Source: UBA11403 sp963784615
Lineage (GTDB): Bacteria; Pseudomonadota; Gammaproteobacteria; Legionellales; Legionellaceae
Assembly: GCA_963784615.1 (NCBI GenBank)
Contig: CAWASG010000001.1
Coordinates: forward strand, 1,612,001-1,676,000
Length of the DNA: 64,000 nt
Direction of reading: 5' to 3'
The notes under the pieces are model-generated. The model ran no database searches, was not told the origin of the DNA, and saw only the letters and a program-made list of their open reading frames with translations. A program made the translations under genes and the position numbers. Below, piece by piece: positions 43,301-51,705 of the stretch (position 1 is the first letter of the stretch; every line of letters starts with the position of its first letter).

Positions 43301-46084
43301 TCCATCATACAAACCAAAGTGCTCAGCACTTCGCCTTTTAATATCAAAGCACAAGGCACGCTCTTTGATTTACCAACCAAAGAGATAGGTGATTTTGCCG
43401 TGAATATCGTCGATAAAGACCATACGGAATTAAGCCATGTCGCCTTTACGATTGTTGGCGCAAGCCAACGGCCTTTAGCCAAAAATGCAGAGCTGGATGT
43501 TAAAATCAACCAGGAAACGTACCATGCCGGTGATGATATTCAACTGCAAATCACCGCACCCTACACCGGCTCTGGACTCATTACAATCGAACGTGACAAA
43601 GTGTATGCAACGCAATGGTTTAAAAGCAGCACGACCAGTTCAGTACAAACCATTCATATCCCCAACGATTTTCAGGGGAATGGTTATGTCAATGTGACCT
43701 TTGTTCGTGACTGGAACTCACCCGACATCTTCATCAGTCCGTTGAGTTTTAGCGTGGTTCCTTTTAGTATCGATAATGCAGCGCATGACGTGCAGATTGA
43801 TTTAGACGTCCCTGAGCGAGCACGCCCTGGCGAACCGTTTACGATGACTTATCACACCGATAAACCAGGAAAAATCGTTGTATTTGCTGTGGATGAAGGC
43901 ATTCTTCAAGTTGCGAATTATCAAACGCCCGATCCGCTAGCTTTCTTTTTTCAAAAACAAGCGCTCGAAGTCTTAACCCAACAAACGGTTGATCAAATTT
44001 TACCGCAATTCATTCAGGCGCGGGAACTTTCCGCTGTAGGCGGCGATGGCGGTGAAGCACTACTTGCGGCCCATCTCAACCCGTTTAAACGAAAAACAGA
44101 TTTACCTGTCGCCTATTGGTCTGGCATTGTCGATACGGATACAACACCTCGGCAGCTGACCTATGATGTACCGAATTATTTTAATGGCACGTTACACGTC
44201 ATGGCGGTCGCTGTAGCTCTGGATGCCGTTGGTGCTACCGACAAACAAGCGGAAGTTCGCGGTGATTTTGTCATTAACCCGAATACGCCAACGTTTGTGG
44301 CCCCTGGTGATGAATTTGAAATCACAGCGAGCATTGCCAATAATCTAAAAGATTCAGGTGCTGATGCTAACGTTGCGGTTGAACTCAACGTTTCTCCTGA
44401 ACTTGAAGTTCTGGGTTCATCCAAAGAAACCGTAGCTATTGGTGAAGGCCATGAGCAAACGGTTCGCTTTAAACTGCGCGCGCATGCAACATTGGGATCG
44501 GCGACCACAACATTTACCGCGAGAATTGACAAGCATTCTGCTTCGATGGACGCGACGTTGAGCGTTCGTCCAGCCAACCCGTTTTACACGGCGGTTACCA
44601 GCGGCCATACTCAGCAAACAACGTTGTCGGTGTCACCACTACGTGAACTTTATCCTGAATATCGTTTAGTTGATGCCGCTATGTCGAGCAGCCCTTTGAT
44701 TTTGGTCGCCGGCTTGCAACGCTATCTGGAGAATTTTCCCTATGGTTGCACGGAGCAATTGACGAGTCAGGCGTTTCCTTTATTAGCCATGACCGACAAA
44801 CCATGGTTCGCAATGGATACACAAAAGATGAGCGAAAAGATCATCAAGACCTTCCAAATGCTGGGACAGCGTCAAATGTCGAATGGTGGATTTAGTTATT
44901 GGCCAGGAATGGGTGAAAACAATGGGAATATGCTTGCTTCTGTGTATGCCATGCATTTCCTCACTGAAGCCAGGGCACAGGGCTATCAACCGTCCAATGA
45001 CCTCTTTAATGGCGGGCTTCGCTATCTACAAGAGGTTGCGGGGCAGAATGCTGCAAGCTTGGATATGGCGCGGATTCAAGCCTACGCGATTTATCTGTTA
45101 ACACGCAATGAAATGGTCACCACGAATTACTTGACCAATCTTCAGCTGTATTTGGATAAAGAGAATCCCAAGGGATGGCAGAGCGATCTAACGGGGGCTT
45201 ATATTGCAAGCACCTATCAATTACTCAAAAACCAAACCGAGGCGAACCGTTTGATTGCACAATTTAAGCCGCAAGCTGAATCGATGTTCACCACGGACTT
45301 TTATGACAGCAACATTGCCAATGCGCAATATCTGTATTTGGTTGCACGCCACTTCCCAGAGCGATTACCTGCTGTAGGGGATGCGCTGGTACTGGAGCTG
45401 GTAACGGCATTGAATCGAGGTGAAATCAATACGCTACTGTCTTCTTATACAAGCCTTGCATTGGGCGCTTACTCACAGTCCGTTAGTGCAACGCAAGACA
45501 GTGATTTGTCCATCAGTGAGCTGCTCGCAGATAATCAATCCAAGACTTTGGCTACCATTCTTAAGCATTATGGAACCGCCAAGATTGATGAAAATGCGAC
45601 ACAGGTCGTGTTTGGTAATCCCAAACAGCAGCCCTATTTCTACCAACTGACGCAAGCGGGTTTTGATAAGACACTCCCAACCAAAGCGATTCAAGAAGGA
45701 TTAGAAATAGAACGCGAATATCGCGACAAGAACGGCAATGCAATAACCACAACAACGCTTGGCACTGAAATTGAAGTGCATATTCAAGTACGTGCCTTGA
45801 ATAATCGTTTTATCAATAACACGGCAATTGTTGATCTCTTGCCCGGTGGATTTGAAGTGGTGCGTGACTCCGTCAAGACAACCAATATCGATTATGCTGA
45901 TGTGCGTGAGGACCGTGTGGTGTACTTTGGATTTATCGATCCCACTGCCAAGGAAATTGTCTATCGAATCAAAGCCATCAATACTGGCAAATACACCATC
46001 CCGCCGATTGTTGCGGAGTCGATGTATGATCCTGCGACTAAGGCCAGAGGTTTGGCGGGAGTGATGACGGTAACGCAAGGATAA
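40307..46084 (+). CDS. Bacterial alpha-2-macroglobulin (thioester-containing protease trap)
   Basis: A 1925-aa periplasmic protein that traps proteases entering the cell envelope. It begins with a cytoplasmic stretch and a single membrane span near residues 47-65 (FWSSAVSLIVLLIAMGYGY), so it is anchored by a helix; E. coli ECAM is a lipoprotein. Macroglobulin domains follow, with the typical YLFSDRGIYRPGDTA near 695 and the alpha-2-macroglobulin domain around WSGIVDTDTTPRQLTYDVPNYF split near 1270-1300. The thioester motif is intact as GCTEQL near 1482, followed by the alpha-toroid. It probably works with PBP1C to protect and repair the envelope (established partnership; not shown here). Confidence 0.94.
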   Translation: MNKNTASNLIDRIGAFFTATVGRINWTSPPWLQYLRQQAVQRPGRFWSSAVSLIVLLIAMGYGYSWYKNRPQPQRVIAQVTVPKITPIIEDALIPDVLTIDFGFKNPNDNNIAIMPQSVAPLKLIGKPVEHGITLSPALKGEWVWQSDSQLVFKPETDWPAGQTYNIHFDNDVFSADAKMQSYTTSFSTLPFTATISEFTFYQDPVKAQNRQAVATIQFNFPVDTTSLENNTSLLLQALKNGKLNLDAQRYTFNVTYDTFKRTAYLHSEKLTLPEVSRYLLLTLNKDVKSATGSDTLHADVSRNLLIPDAASYFNIRAASASIVRNEQDHPEQVLILESSVGVTEAELKRALHVYALPENLPATATVEEKKNYEWQNPGEVTAAILALSSPLPLKTIPAEENYASLHSFKFSLPTPRYLYLKLDKGTRGFGDVALSQDYIAVIKVPELPKEISFLHKGSLLAFSGEKKLSVLVRGVDAVKFDFARVLPENINQLVTQTEGDFNNPTFLHNSFNQQNISAITSEIQTFNASDLSKPQYTALDFGKYLSAKENTAGSHGLFLLQARGWDTVNNVALEVQANRLVLITDLGLVVKDNQDGSHDVFVQSITDGTPQANVAVSVLGKNGLPLLTYATNEQGRVTFPTLTSYIDEREPVVYLATLNNDLSFIPYRHADRQLNFSRFDIGGVYSNNQEQHHLSAYLFSDRGIYRPGDTAKVGMIVKQAFVMPQPAGLPLQVTVIDPRGVTIQDQMLTLDTLGYVSIDVPTQATSATGPYQVSLYTVKDKHAESLIGFTTLRVQEFQPDRMRIKSTLSQKSTEGWISPLDLGADVQLMNLYGAPATDRQVNARLLLQPKAVEFKSYPDYHFFDPLVDPKKPAKVLTDDLSPMKTNDKGEASFHLNLERFEKATYQLTFFAEGFEAEGGRSVATQSTALVSPLPYFVGYHADGDLKFIQQNGHRSLKFIAINPQLKQQAVDGLTLQLVALTPVSTLVKKPDGTYQYQSIIQTKVLSTSPFNIKAQGTLFDLPTKEIGDFAVNIVDKDHTELSHVAFTIVGASQRPLAKNAELDVKINQETYHAGDDIQLQITAPYTGSGLITIERDKVYATQWFKSSTTSSVQTIHIPNDFQGNGYVNVTFVRDWNSPDIFISPLSFSVVPFSIDNAAHDVQIDLDVPERARPGEPFTMTYHTDKPGKIVVFAVDEGILQVANYQTPDPLAFFFQKQALEVLTQQTVDQILPQFIQARELSAVGGDGGEALLAAHLNPFKRKTDLPVAYWSGIVDTDTTPRQLTYDVPNYFNGTLHVMAVAVALDAVGATDKQAEVRGDFVINPNTPTFVAPGDEFEITASIANNLKDSGADANVAVELNVSPELEVLGSSKETVAIGEGHEQTVRFKLRAHATLGSATTTFTARIDKHSASMDATLSVRPANPFYTAVTSGHTQQTTLSVSPLRELYPEYRLVDAAMSSSPLILVAGLQRYLENFPYGCTEQLTSQAFPLLAMTDKPWFAMDTQKMSEKIIKTFQMLGQRQMSNGGFSYWPGMGENNGNMLASVYAMHFLTEARAQGYQPSNDLFNGGLRYLQEVAGQNAASLDMARIQAYAIYLLTRNEMVTTNYLTNLQLYLDKENPKGWQSDLTGAYIASTYQLLKNQTEANRLIAQFKPQAESMFTTDFYDSNIANAQYLYLVARHFPERLPAVGDALVLELVTALNRGEINTLLSSYTSLALGAYSQSVSATQDSDLSISELLADNQSKTLATILKHYGTAKIDENATQVVFGNPKQQPYFYQLTQAGFDKTLPTKAIQEGLEIEREYRDKNGNAITTTTLGTEIEVHIQVRALNNRFINNTAIVDLLPGGFEVVRDSVKTTNIDYADVREDRVVYFGFIDPTAKEIVYRIKAINTGKYTIPPIVAESMYDPATKARGLAGVMTVTQG

Positions 46085-46269
46085 GTGAGGCTTTATCGCG
46101 AAAGAAACGTAGTTGACGCCTGCACGAAACGCCAATTCCACTACGACATTGACGCGTCAACCGGGGTTGCATACATCCGGTGATGATAAAGGCTCAAGTT
46201 TGGTTTAAATCAGGGGCATCGGTGATACAACCAGACTATGTCAATACAAATATTGTTAAGTTTTAAAAC

Positions 46270-46303
46270 AGTTCTTGTAAACTCAGTTTACAAGAACTAT
46301 AAT
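46270..46303 (+). promoter_or_regulatory. Promoter and overlapping operator of the DUF4258/HTH toxin-antitoxin operon
   Basis: Perfect 14-base arms AGTTCTTGTAAACT (46270-46283) and AGTTTACAAGAACT (46285-46298) flank one base. Within it lies a consensus-like promoter: -35 TTGTAA (46275-46280), a 17-base spacer, and -10 TATAAT (46298-46303). A repressor bound to the palindrome would occupy both promoter elements. The first gene starts 20 bases after the -10 box. Confidence 0.85.
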
Positions 46304-46323
46304 AACAACATGGAACAGAAGTA

Positions 46324-46680
46324 ATGGTAAAAAAACCGTCTAAAAAAACAGACCAAGAGCTTTTTACTTTGATTGAGCAAAACATTAAAGAAAAAAACTA
46401 TATCTTTGTAAAGCATGCAAAAGAAAGACAACAACAAAGAAATATTTCAGATCTTGATGTGCTCAATATTTTAAAAAACAAACCCGGCTCTGACAGAAAA
46501 AGAAATAAAAGCAAAGATTCATATGAATCCAGCCATGTGCATGAAAAACAACAAGATTGGAAATATTGCATTGAGGGTAAAGACATTGATGAGAAGAGGG
46601 TGAGAATTATCCTTACATTTACTGACGATCAGATGCCTATCATTACTGTCATCAATTTAAGCGAGAGGAAAACGCCATGA
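46324..46680 (+). CDS. DUF4258-type putative toxin
   Basis: A 118-aa basic protein. FVKHAKERQQQRNISDLDVLNIL near residue 28 and the later RVRIILTFTDDQMPIITVINL match the DUF4258 pattern (an H-x-x-x-R-x-x-x-R helix followed by two core strands), found in RelE/HigB- or MqsR-like small toxins. It would probably act as an RNA-cleaving interferase, though the catalytic mechanism is not shown. It overlaps the HTH gene by 4 bp (ATGA). The toxin-first order and palindromic promoter resemble higBA/mqsRA. Confidence 0.75.
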   Translation: MVKKPSKKTDQELFTLIEQNIKEKNYIFVKHAKERQQQRNISDLDVLNILKNKPGSDRKRNKSKDSYESSHVHEKQQDWKYCIEGKDIDEKRVRIILTFTDDQMPIITVINLSERKTP

Positions 46681-47141
46681 AAACCAAAATTGAACCCACC
46701 CTCCTATATGAAGGACTTGGTTTTCCTATTGAATTGGAAAATGTGGAAATGATTCATATTCAAGGCGAATGGCACCCTAAAATTGATGTCCACTATATTG
46801 CCGATGAGATAATAAAAAAACTGGTCACTCAAGAGGATAGATTAACTGGCAATCAAGTTAAATTTATTCGCTCTTATTTTTCCATGCCCCTACGTGAATT
46901 TGGTACCACAGTGGTACATGAATCACACACTGCCGTAAGTAAATGGGAAAAACGGGGTGATGATGTAACCAATATGAATGAAAATACCGAACAAATTTTG
47001 CGACTCTACATTATCGAACAAACACAGACCAAAACCAAATCCGAACAGAGTAATTTTTACTCAAACTTTAAAAGAAGCAGAGCTTTCATTACAGCTAAGC
47101 GCAAAAAACCAAAACTGCTTCAATTAAACCTCTGCGCCTAA
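46677..47141 (+). CDS. HTH antitoxin (MqsA/HigA-like)
   Basis: A 154-aa protein. The central part LTGNQVKFIRSYFSMPLREFGTTVVHESHTAVSKWEKRG (residues about 57-97) is an Xre-type helix-turn-helix of the MqsA C-terminal kind, including the VSKWEKR recognition end. The N-terminus is the probable toxin-binding region; it lacks the CxxC zinc pairs of true MqsA. It should neutralise the DUF4258 protein and repress the operon through the palindrome at 46270-46298. The C-terminal tail is Lys-rich. Confidence 0.78.
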   Translation: MKTKIEPTLLYEGLGFPIELENVEMIHIQGEWHPKIDVHYIADEIIKKLVTQEDRLTGNQVKFIRSYFSMPLREFGTTVVHESHTAVSKWEKRGDDVTNMNENTEQILRLYIIEQTQTKTKSEQSNFYSNFKRSRAFITAKRKKPKLLQLNLCA

Positions 47142-47266
47142 TAACAATTTTGGACCGTTATTTGGGAAGTCGTCCATGATTTCTGTGAAAATAACGACAG
47201 TGAATTAAGCTGATATTCGTTAAGAAGTTGCGATGAAGGATGGTAAAATATGGGGCCCAGTCATCG

Positions 47267-47458
47267 TTACGACCAAAAACAGCAAGGACAACAGCTACTG
47301 GATTCCTCTGTTTCATCTTGAGAGGGATAATCTGGAGCAACAGATACACTAGTCGACCTGGAGCCGATACCTACACCCGTTGCGGTTTCACCAAATAAGA
47401 AGCTTATTGGTCGTTCTTGACTCTCTATATTTATATTCTGCTGGCGAAGGGCCGGAGC
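47267..47458 (-). pseudogene. C-terminal fragment of an IS-interrupted effector-like gene
   Basis: Sixty-three codons remain downstream of the IS element, from APALRQQNINIES to a TAA at 47267. The fragment is Ser/Thr-rich and ends in a Cys cluster, CCPCCFWS. When the IS (47459-49075) is removed, this frame joins the frame of the fragment at 49076-49936 exactly. The first 20 or so residues of the longer open frame here are encoded by the IS inverted repeat. Spacer 47142-47266 contains nothing I can identify. Confidence 0.6.
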
Positions 47459-47505
47459 GTGCCAGGGGAAATGAGACAAATTCTGTAGTGAATTAGCTAA
47501 CTCGA

Positions 47506-48549
47506 TTATCCTGCCATAGACACCTCCGACTGTCCAGATTTACTTCCTATTTCAATCGATTCAGGTGGATTTATATACACCGCATCAGGGAGGCTTTTTA
47601 ATTGTGGCTCTTTATGATTGAAGCGCTCTGGATGGGCAAGGAAAGCCTTCATCAAGACGGCATGTCGTTGCTCAAGAATAGATTGATCTCGCTGGTAATG
47701 AACGGATTCTGGCGTTAACCATGCGATCCCTGAGTGATAATGCTCTTTGTTATACCAAGGAAAAAATTGCTGACAAAAGGCCTCAGCGTGTTGCAGCGAT
47801 TGGCAGCGTGCAGGGAACTCCGGCCTGTATTTTAGCGTTTTAAATTGTGACTCAGAAAAGGGATTGTCGTTGCTTGTATAAGGTCGGTTGTGGGTTTTAG
47901 CAACGCCGAGATGTTCGAGTAGCTGTGAAACAGTGTGAGATTTCATGCTTGGCCCATTATCCGAATGTATAGTCAGTTGGTGAGGCTGAATGCCGTGTTT
48001 TAAAGCGGTCTCATGTAATAATTTTCGGGCGAGTTCTTGCGACTCACAGTCTGCAATAAGCCAACCAACAACATATCGGCTGAATATATCCATGATGACA
48101 TATAGATGGTAATAAACCCATTTTGTAGGGCCAAGTAATTTTGTGATATCCCATGACCAGACTTCATTCGGGCGAGATGCAATTAATTCAGGCTTGACGG
48201 CATCTCGATGATTCCGCTGTAAACGCCGTTCTGCTGTTTCACCATGCTCTGCTAAAATGCGATACATGGTGCGGGGCGAACAATAATACTCGCCCTTATC
48301 CATCAACTCATAATACACATCGTAAGGCGTTTTATCGACGAAACGCTCGCTGTGCAATAAATCAAGAACACATTGCCTTTCTAGATTATTAAGGGCGTTA
48401 ACCGGGGTGGTTGGCAGTCGTGACTCATTTTGTGCACCGTTTTTATCCTCCAAATGTCTGTAATAAGTGGCCCGTGGAATACACATCGCGGAACAAAGCA
48501 TGTCAATCGGAATGGATTTATTTCGACCTTCTTGTGAAATGAGCTCCAT
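47506..48549 (-). CDS. IS3-family transposase OrfB (DDE integrase domain)
   Basis: A 347-aa DDE recombinase. After an HTH_21-type segment (GEYYCSPRTMYRILAEHGE), the catalytic core shows the first Asp in VWSWDITKL, the second in IHSDNGPSM and the Glu in NPFSESQFKTLKYR. The intact frame suggests it may still be active. The ATG at 48549 overlaps the OrfA TGA as TGATG; production may also involve the usual programmed frameshift of this family. Confidence 0.88.
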   Translation of the reverse strand: MELISQEGRNKSIPIDMLCSAMCIPRATYYRHLEDKNGAQNESRLPTTPVNALNNLERQCVLDLLHSERFVDKTPYDVYYELMDKGEYYCSPRTMYRILAEHGETAERRLQRNHRDAVKPELIASRPNEVWSWDITKLLGPTKWVYYHLYVIMDIFSRYVVGWLIADCESQELARKLLHETALKHGIQPHQLTIHSDNGPSMKSHTVSQLLEHLGVAKTHNRPYTSNDNPFSESQFKTLKYRPEFPARCQSLQHAEAFCQQFFPWYNKEHYHSGIAWLTPESVHYQRDQSILEQRHAVLMKAFLAHPERFNHKEPQLKSLPDAVYINPPESIEIGSKSGQSEVSMAG

Positions 48550-49007
48550 CAATTCACCTCGCTGCTGTCGTGTGAGAGGATGTGTGTCCCAAGCAGTTCC
48601 GAGACTTTTTTTTGGAGATCAATGACAGCCTGGGCTTGAGCCAGTTTCTTTTTCAATTGCTCAATTTCTCGAGCCATATGATCAGTGCGCCGGCCCTTTA
48701 ATGTAGCTTTCTTGTCATCTGTATTCATTTCAAGCTGATTTCGCCATGCAGAAATACACCCTTGATACAAACCCTCTCGGCGCAACAGTGCCCCACGCTC
48801 TAATGCATTACTACAGGCATCATAAGAGGTCAGAATTTGCAGTTTATATGCTTTGGTGAATTTCCGGCGCGGTGCTCCGCTGGCTTTTACCTGAGGATCA
48901 GATGGTGTTGATGCACTTAATTCAATCTGTTGATTATTGGCGCTTCCGTCTAATTGTGATTTGACTAAATTTAACTCATTAATACTGTTGTTCGATCCTA
49001 ATACCAT
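48549..49007 (-). CDS. IS3-family transposase OrfA
   Basis: A 152-aa helix-turn-helix protein. The residues KFTKAYKLQILTSYDACS then GALLRREGLYQGCISAWRNQLE form the IS3/IS911 DNA-binding domain, followed by a leucine-zipper-like coiled coil (MAREIEQLKKKLAQAQAVIDLQKK). It recognises the IS ends and pairs with OrfB. Confidence 0.87.
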   Translation of the reverse strand: MVLGSNNSINELNLVKSQLDGSANNQQIELSASTPSDPQVKASGAPRRKFTKAYKLQILTSYDACSNALERGALLRREGLYQGCISAWRNQLEMNTDDKKATLKGRRTDHMAREIEQLKKKLAQAQAVIDLQKKVSELLGTHILSHDSSEVN

Positions 49008-49048
49008 TTTGACAATTTCCCTACCGCCCTCATGGAAGTAGTTTTACC

Positions 49049-49936
49049 TTATTTTTGTCTCATTGTCGCTGGCACAGAGGGGGCAGATTCATGTTGTTCA
49101 TGAGATTGGGCAGCACTCGAAGGCGTTGGAGTGACTATGACTGCAATTTCACTATCAGGCGCTAACACACTATTTAAGGAAGGTTGCATCAAATCTACAG
49201 GGCTAACAGATGGGGTTAAATTACATCGCTCCTCACTAACACAAAGTTTATCTAATTCAGCTAGAGAGCCACGACCTTCTATATATATCTTCGTGCTTCC
49301 TGAGCCTAACAGCGATAAATCACTGGGCGAACGTTTCGCAGGAATATTTTCCCCAGCCGTTCTGGCACCTGGAGCAGGATCATCTGCATCTTCTTCACTA
49401 CTAGGTTGAGCACACCCCTCCTTCCATGGGGAAGACTCAAAACCCATCATATTTTCCTCGCATAACCAAAAAGTCCGTTGGTTATTTAATTTAAACTCAT
49501 CACATTCAGAAACGTTATCTGGCAGAATGACTTCTTCCATATGCGTTTCACAATCACTACAGCATCTGTATTTTTTCACCATTGATTTAATGGTTTCCTT
49601 GTAATGATGATTGACACGCCCAGTTCCAATAATTGGCTTAGAAGAACCAACCACTTCCCCCGTATAAAAGCATAAATTTAATCTTACATTTCTGGGAATC
49701 AACCCGGGATCAAATTTCTTACGTAAACGCATAAGATTTTCTGCATCACCATCGTAGAAATAAATATCTATACAAGCATCTTCAAGGTGAAGACTAGCTA
49801 AGTACTGTATATGCATATACAGTAGGATAAATTTGGATTTTTCCATTGGACATTGCGTAGCAAGTCTTGTCTCATTTGTGTCTCGAACATCATCTTCCTG
49901 CACATCGCCTGCATGATTATCACACGTATCGTGCAT
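49049..49936 (-). pseudogene. Middle fragment of the interrupted effector-like gene
   Basis: An open frame of 295 codons; only 49076-49936 belongs to the host gene, and the last residues (ATMRQK) come from the IS end. The N-terminal half contains IDIYFYDGDAENLMRLRKKF and LIPRNVRLNLCFYTG, with an acidic strand and basic loop. The second half is Pro/Ser/Glu-rich and low in structure. It is in the same frame as the 49958-50374 fragment, separated only by TAG and seven further codons. No known enzyme family is assigned. Confidence 0.6.
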
Positions 49937-49957
49937 AGTTTCATATGAAGCTTTTTG

Positions 49958-50374
49958 CTAAAGCTTTTGAATCTTTTTCATGGCGAAATCAAACGTTGTG
50001 CCCGGATTAAGATCAAGCAAAACGTCGTATAACAATATAAACGAAGCGTTCTGTTTTGCTTGAGAGAAGCCTTTTATTATATTAGCGAGCTGCTTTAATA
50101 CAGGATAAAAAAAACCCGTTTGTTTAATTGCCGCATTTTGCTCGTCAAGGCCGAAACACTGTCGATTAGAGCCACATGAAACGATAATTTCTGTTACCAG
50201 ATGTTCTTTAATTTTAGCTGCAATAAACTCAAACAAGTGGGCATGAGCGTCTTTTATAGCATTCTGGTCATACATATAAACAAGACGATTAGATGATTTT
50301 TTTTGTGTCACTAACTTATCTGTAAAAATACATCCATCTGCATCAAAAATATGGGCTTGAATGACTCTTTTCAT
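49958..50374 (-). pseudogene. N-terminal fragment of the effector-like gene, ended by a TAG stop
   Basis: A 138-aa frame starting IQAHIFDADGCIFTDK, which has the D-x-D-x motif of HAD-like phosphatases (residues 10-12). It goes on with IIVSCGSNRQCFGLDEQN, comparable to the second HAD-type strand and its Ser. It ends at TAG (49960-49958) and continues in the same frame into the next fragment. It may be a short functional protein, but the continuity of frame and style argue that one gene was broken by a single point mutation. No clear ribosome binding site is seen. Confidence 0.6.
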
Positions 50375-50672
50375 AAGAGGATGTCCACAATGCGTAACGT
50401 TACCTTACATCACCATTTTTTGATTCAAATCAATTTATTCAAGAAAATGGCCAAATGGATTCAATTATTGCCTACGTGACGCTTACCATGCCAATCAAAA
50501 GTGGGGCTTCTTTATCATATTGGCATGCAGGGTTGAATATTACCAGTCTAGTTAAAACGCTATTGAAAAAAATGATTGGTCTCCATGACTCACAAAATCA
50601 TGAGCGTCGCCGAGTGTTGGCATAGTGCTTGGCGACGGATCGTATCTTTTAAACATAGCGACAGAAACGTCG
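50375..50672. other. Intergenic region between the effector-like gene and tsaC
   Basis: Nearly 300 bases without a supported gene. It holds the small palindrome GTAACGTTAC at 50395-50404, close to the start of the effector-like gene, and an AT-rich tract at 50420-50470 that could carry its promoter. No terminator of convincing strength is visible for tsaC. Confidence 0.5.
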
Positions 50673-51218
50673 CTACCGTAGCCGTAGACCACTTTGCACA
50701 TCGTAGATTTCACTGGGCTTTGAAAATGACCCCAGTGCCCCTTCAACAATAGCATCGATGCCTGTGGGAAACTGTTGCAAAATTTGTTCTGCGGTGATCG
50801 CTGGGGGTTGCCCACTGAGATTGGCGCTGGTTGAAATCAGCGGTGATGCCATTGCAAGCGCATGGGCAATGGGGTGTGCGCTCATGCGAATGGCGATGGT
50901 GTTTTGGTCGCCGGTTATCCACCGCGGTAAAGCAGCTGCGGCCGGAAAAATCCAGGTGACAAACCCTGGCCATGTCGCACGCACACATGCATGTTGCTCT
51001 TCTGTAATGGAACCGATTAGAGCGGGTAATTGAGACCAGTCAGCAATCAAAACAATAAATCCTTTATTGCTGTCGCGTCCTTTCAGTGAGTGTATCGATT
51101 CAACCGCTGTTTGATTGAATGCGTCACAGCCAAGGCCATAAACTGCTTCTGTGGGGTAGGCTAAAACACCTCCCCGTTGGAGTATTGGCCTGGCTTCGTC
51201 TACAGGTAGTTTAAGCAA
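50673..51218 (-). CDS. tsaC: Threonylcarbamoyl-AMP synthase (TsaC/YrdC family)
   Basis: A 181-aa enzyme of the universal tRNA t6A modification, making threonylcarbamoyl-AMP. The YrdC core is seen in GGVLAYPTEAVYGLGCD, LKGRDSNKGFIVLI, TWPGFVTWIF, IAIRMSAHPIA and PLISTSANLSGQPP. The start is unusual. I prefer TTG at 51218, which overlaps the ppiB stop and gives the family length (about 185); the upstream in-frame ATG codons would overlap ppiB by about 60 bases. It is last in a five-gene operon. Confidence 0.87.
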   Translation of the reverse strand: MLKLPVDEARPILQRGGVLAYPTEAVYGLGCDAFNQTAVESIHSLKGRDSNKGFIVLIADWSQLPALIGSITEEQHACVRATWPGFVTWIFPAAAALPRWITGDQNTIAIRMSAHPIAHALAMASPLISTSANLSGQPPAITAEQILQQFPTGIDAIVEGALGSFSKPSEIYDVQSGLRLR

Positions 51219-51705
51219 CTTCGCGGATGTCCAAAATAACAATATCTTCTGCAGGCACATCACCATAACCATGGCGCTGGCCCGTTTTTGTTTTGGCTAT
51301 TGCATCCACAACATCCATACCTTCGACCACTTCACCAAAGGCACAGTAGCCATGACCTTGTGGTTGCGCGCCGTTGTAGTTTAGGAACGCATTATCGGCA
51401 ACGTTAATAAAAAATTGCGAAGTCGCTGAATGCGGATCCATGGTTCTTGCCATTGCAATGCTGCCGCGTGTATTCGCACGACCTTGAGCTGCTTCATTTT
51501 GGATGGGCTTGTCCGTTGTTTTCTGTTCCATATCCGCTGTAAAGCCACCACCTTGAATCATGAAGCCATCAATCACGCGATGGAAAATAGTATCATTGTA
51601 AAATTCACGGCGGACGTAATTGAGAAAATTGTTCACTGTTTCTGGCGTCTGTTCCGCATCTAATTGAATCTTTATTTCACCTTTCGATGTGTTAATAATT
51701 ATCAT
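51211..51705 (-). CDS. ppiB: Cyclophilin-type peptidyl-prolyl isomerase B
   Basis: A 164-aa cytoplasmic prolyl isomerase. Hallmarks are FHRVIDGFMIQGGGF near residue 38, ANTRGSIAMARTMDPHSATSQFFINVADN and FGEVVEGMDVVDAI. No signal peptide is present. AGGAGCAATA precedes the ATG, which lies inside the last codons of tgt (14-base overlap). Confidence 0.93.
   Translation of the reverse strand: MIIINTSKGEIKIQLDAEQTPETVNNFLNYVRREFYNDTIFHRVIDGFMIQGGGFTADMEQKTTDKPIQNEAAQGRANTRGSIAMARTMDPHSATSQFFINVADNAFLNYNGAQPQGHGYCAFGEVVEGMDVVDAIAKTKTGQRHGYGDVPAEDIVILDIREVA

Larger units (their letters stand above)
47459..49075 (-). mobile_element. IS3-family insertion sequence
   Basis: The element has two overlapping transposase genes and terminal inverted repeats. 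The left end reads GTGCCAGGGGAAATGAGACA from 47459; the right end, read inward from 49075, is GTGCCAGCGACAATGAGACA. They match at 17 of the first 20 bases, and an IS3-type TG/CA end is present if the first G is left outside. No convincing target duplication is visible at the borders. Total length is about 1.6 kb. Confidence 0.82.

Noticed and set aside
46085..46200. Possible terminator after the alpha-2-macroglobulin gene
   Set aside because: GAGGCTTTATC and GATAAAGGCTC pair only imperfectly over a 90-base distance and no T-run follows.
47158..47349. Minus-strand frame beside the IS element
   Set aside because: It overlaps the effector C-terminal fragment in another frame and shows no family resemblance.
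50552..50815. Possible small gene after tsaC
   Set aside because: Mostly the tsaC coding region in another frame; no ribosome binding site.
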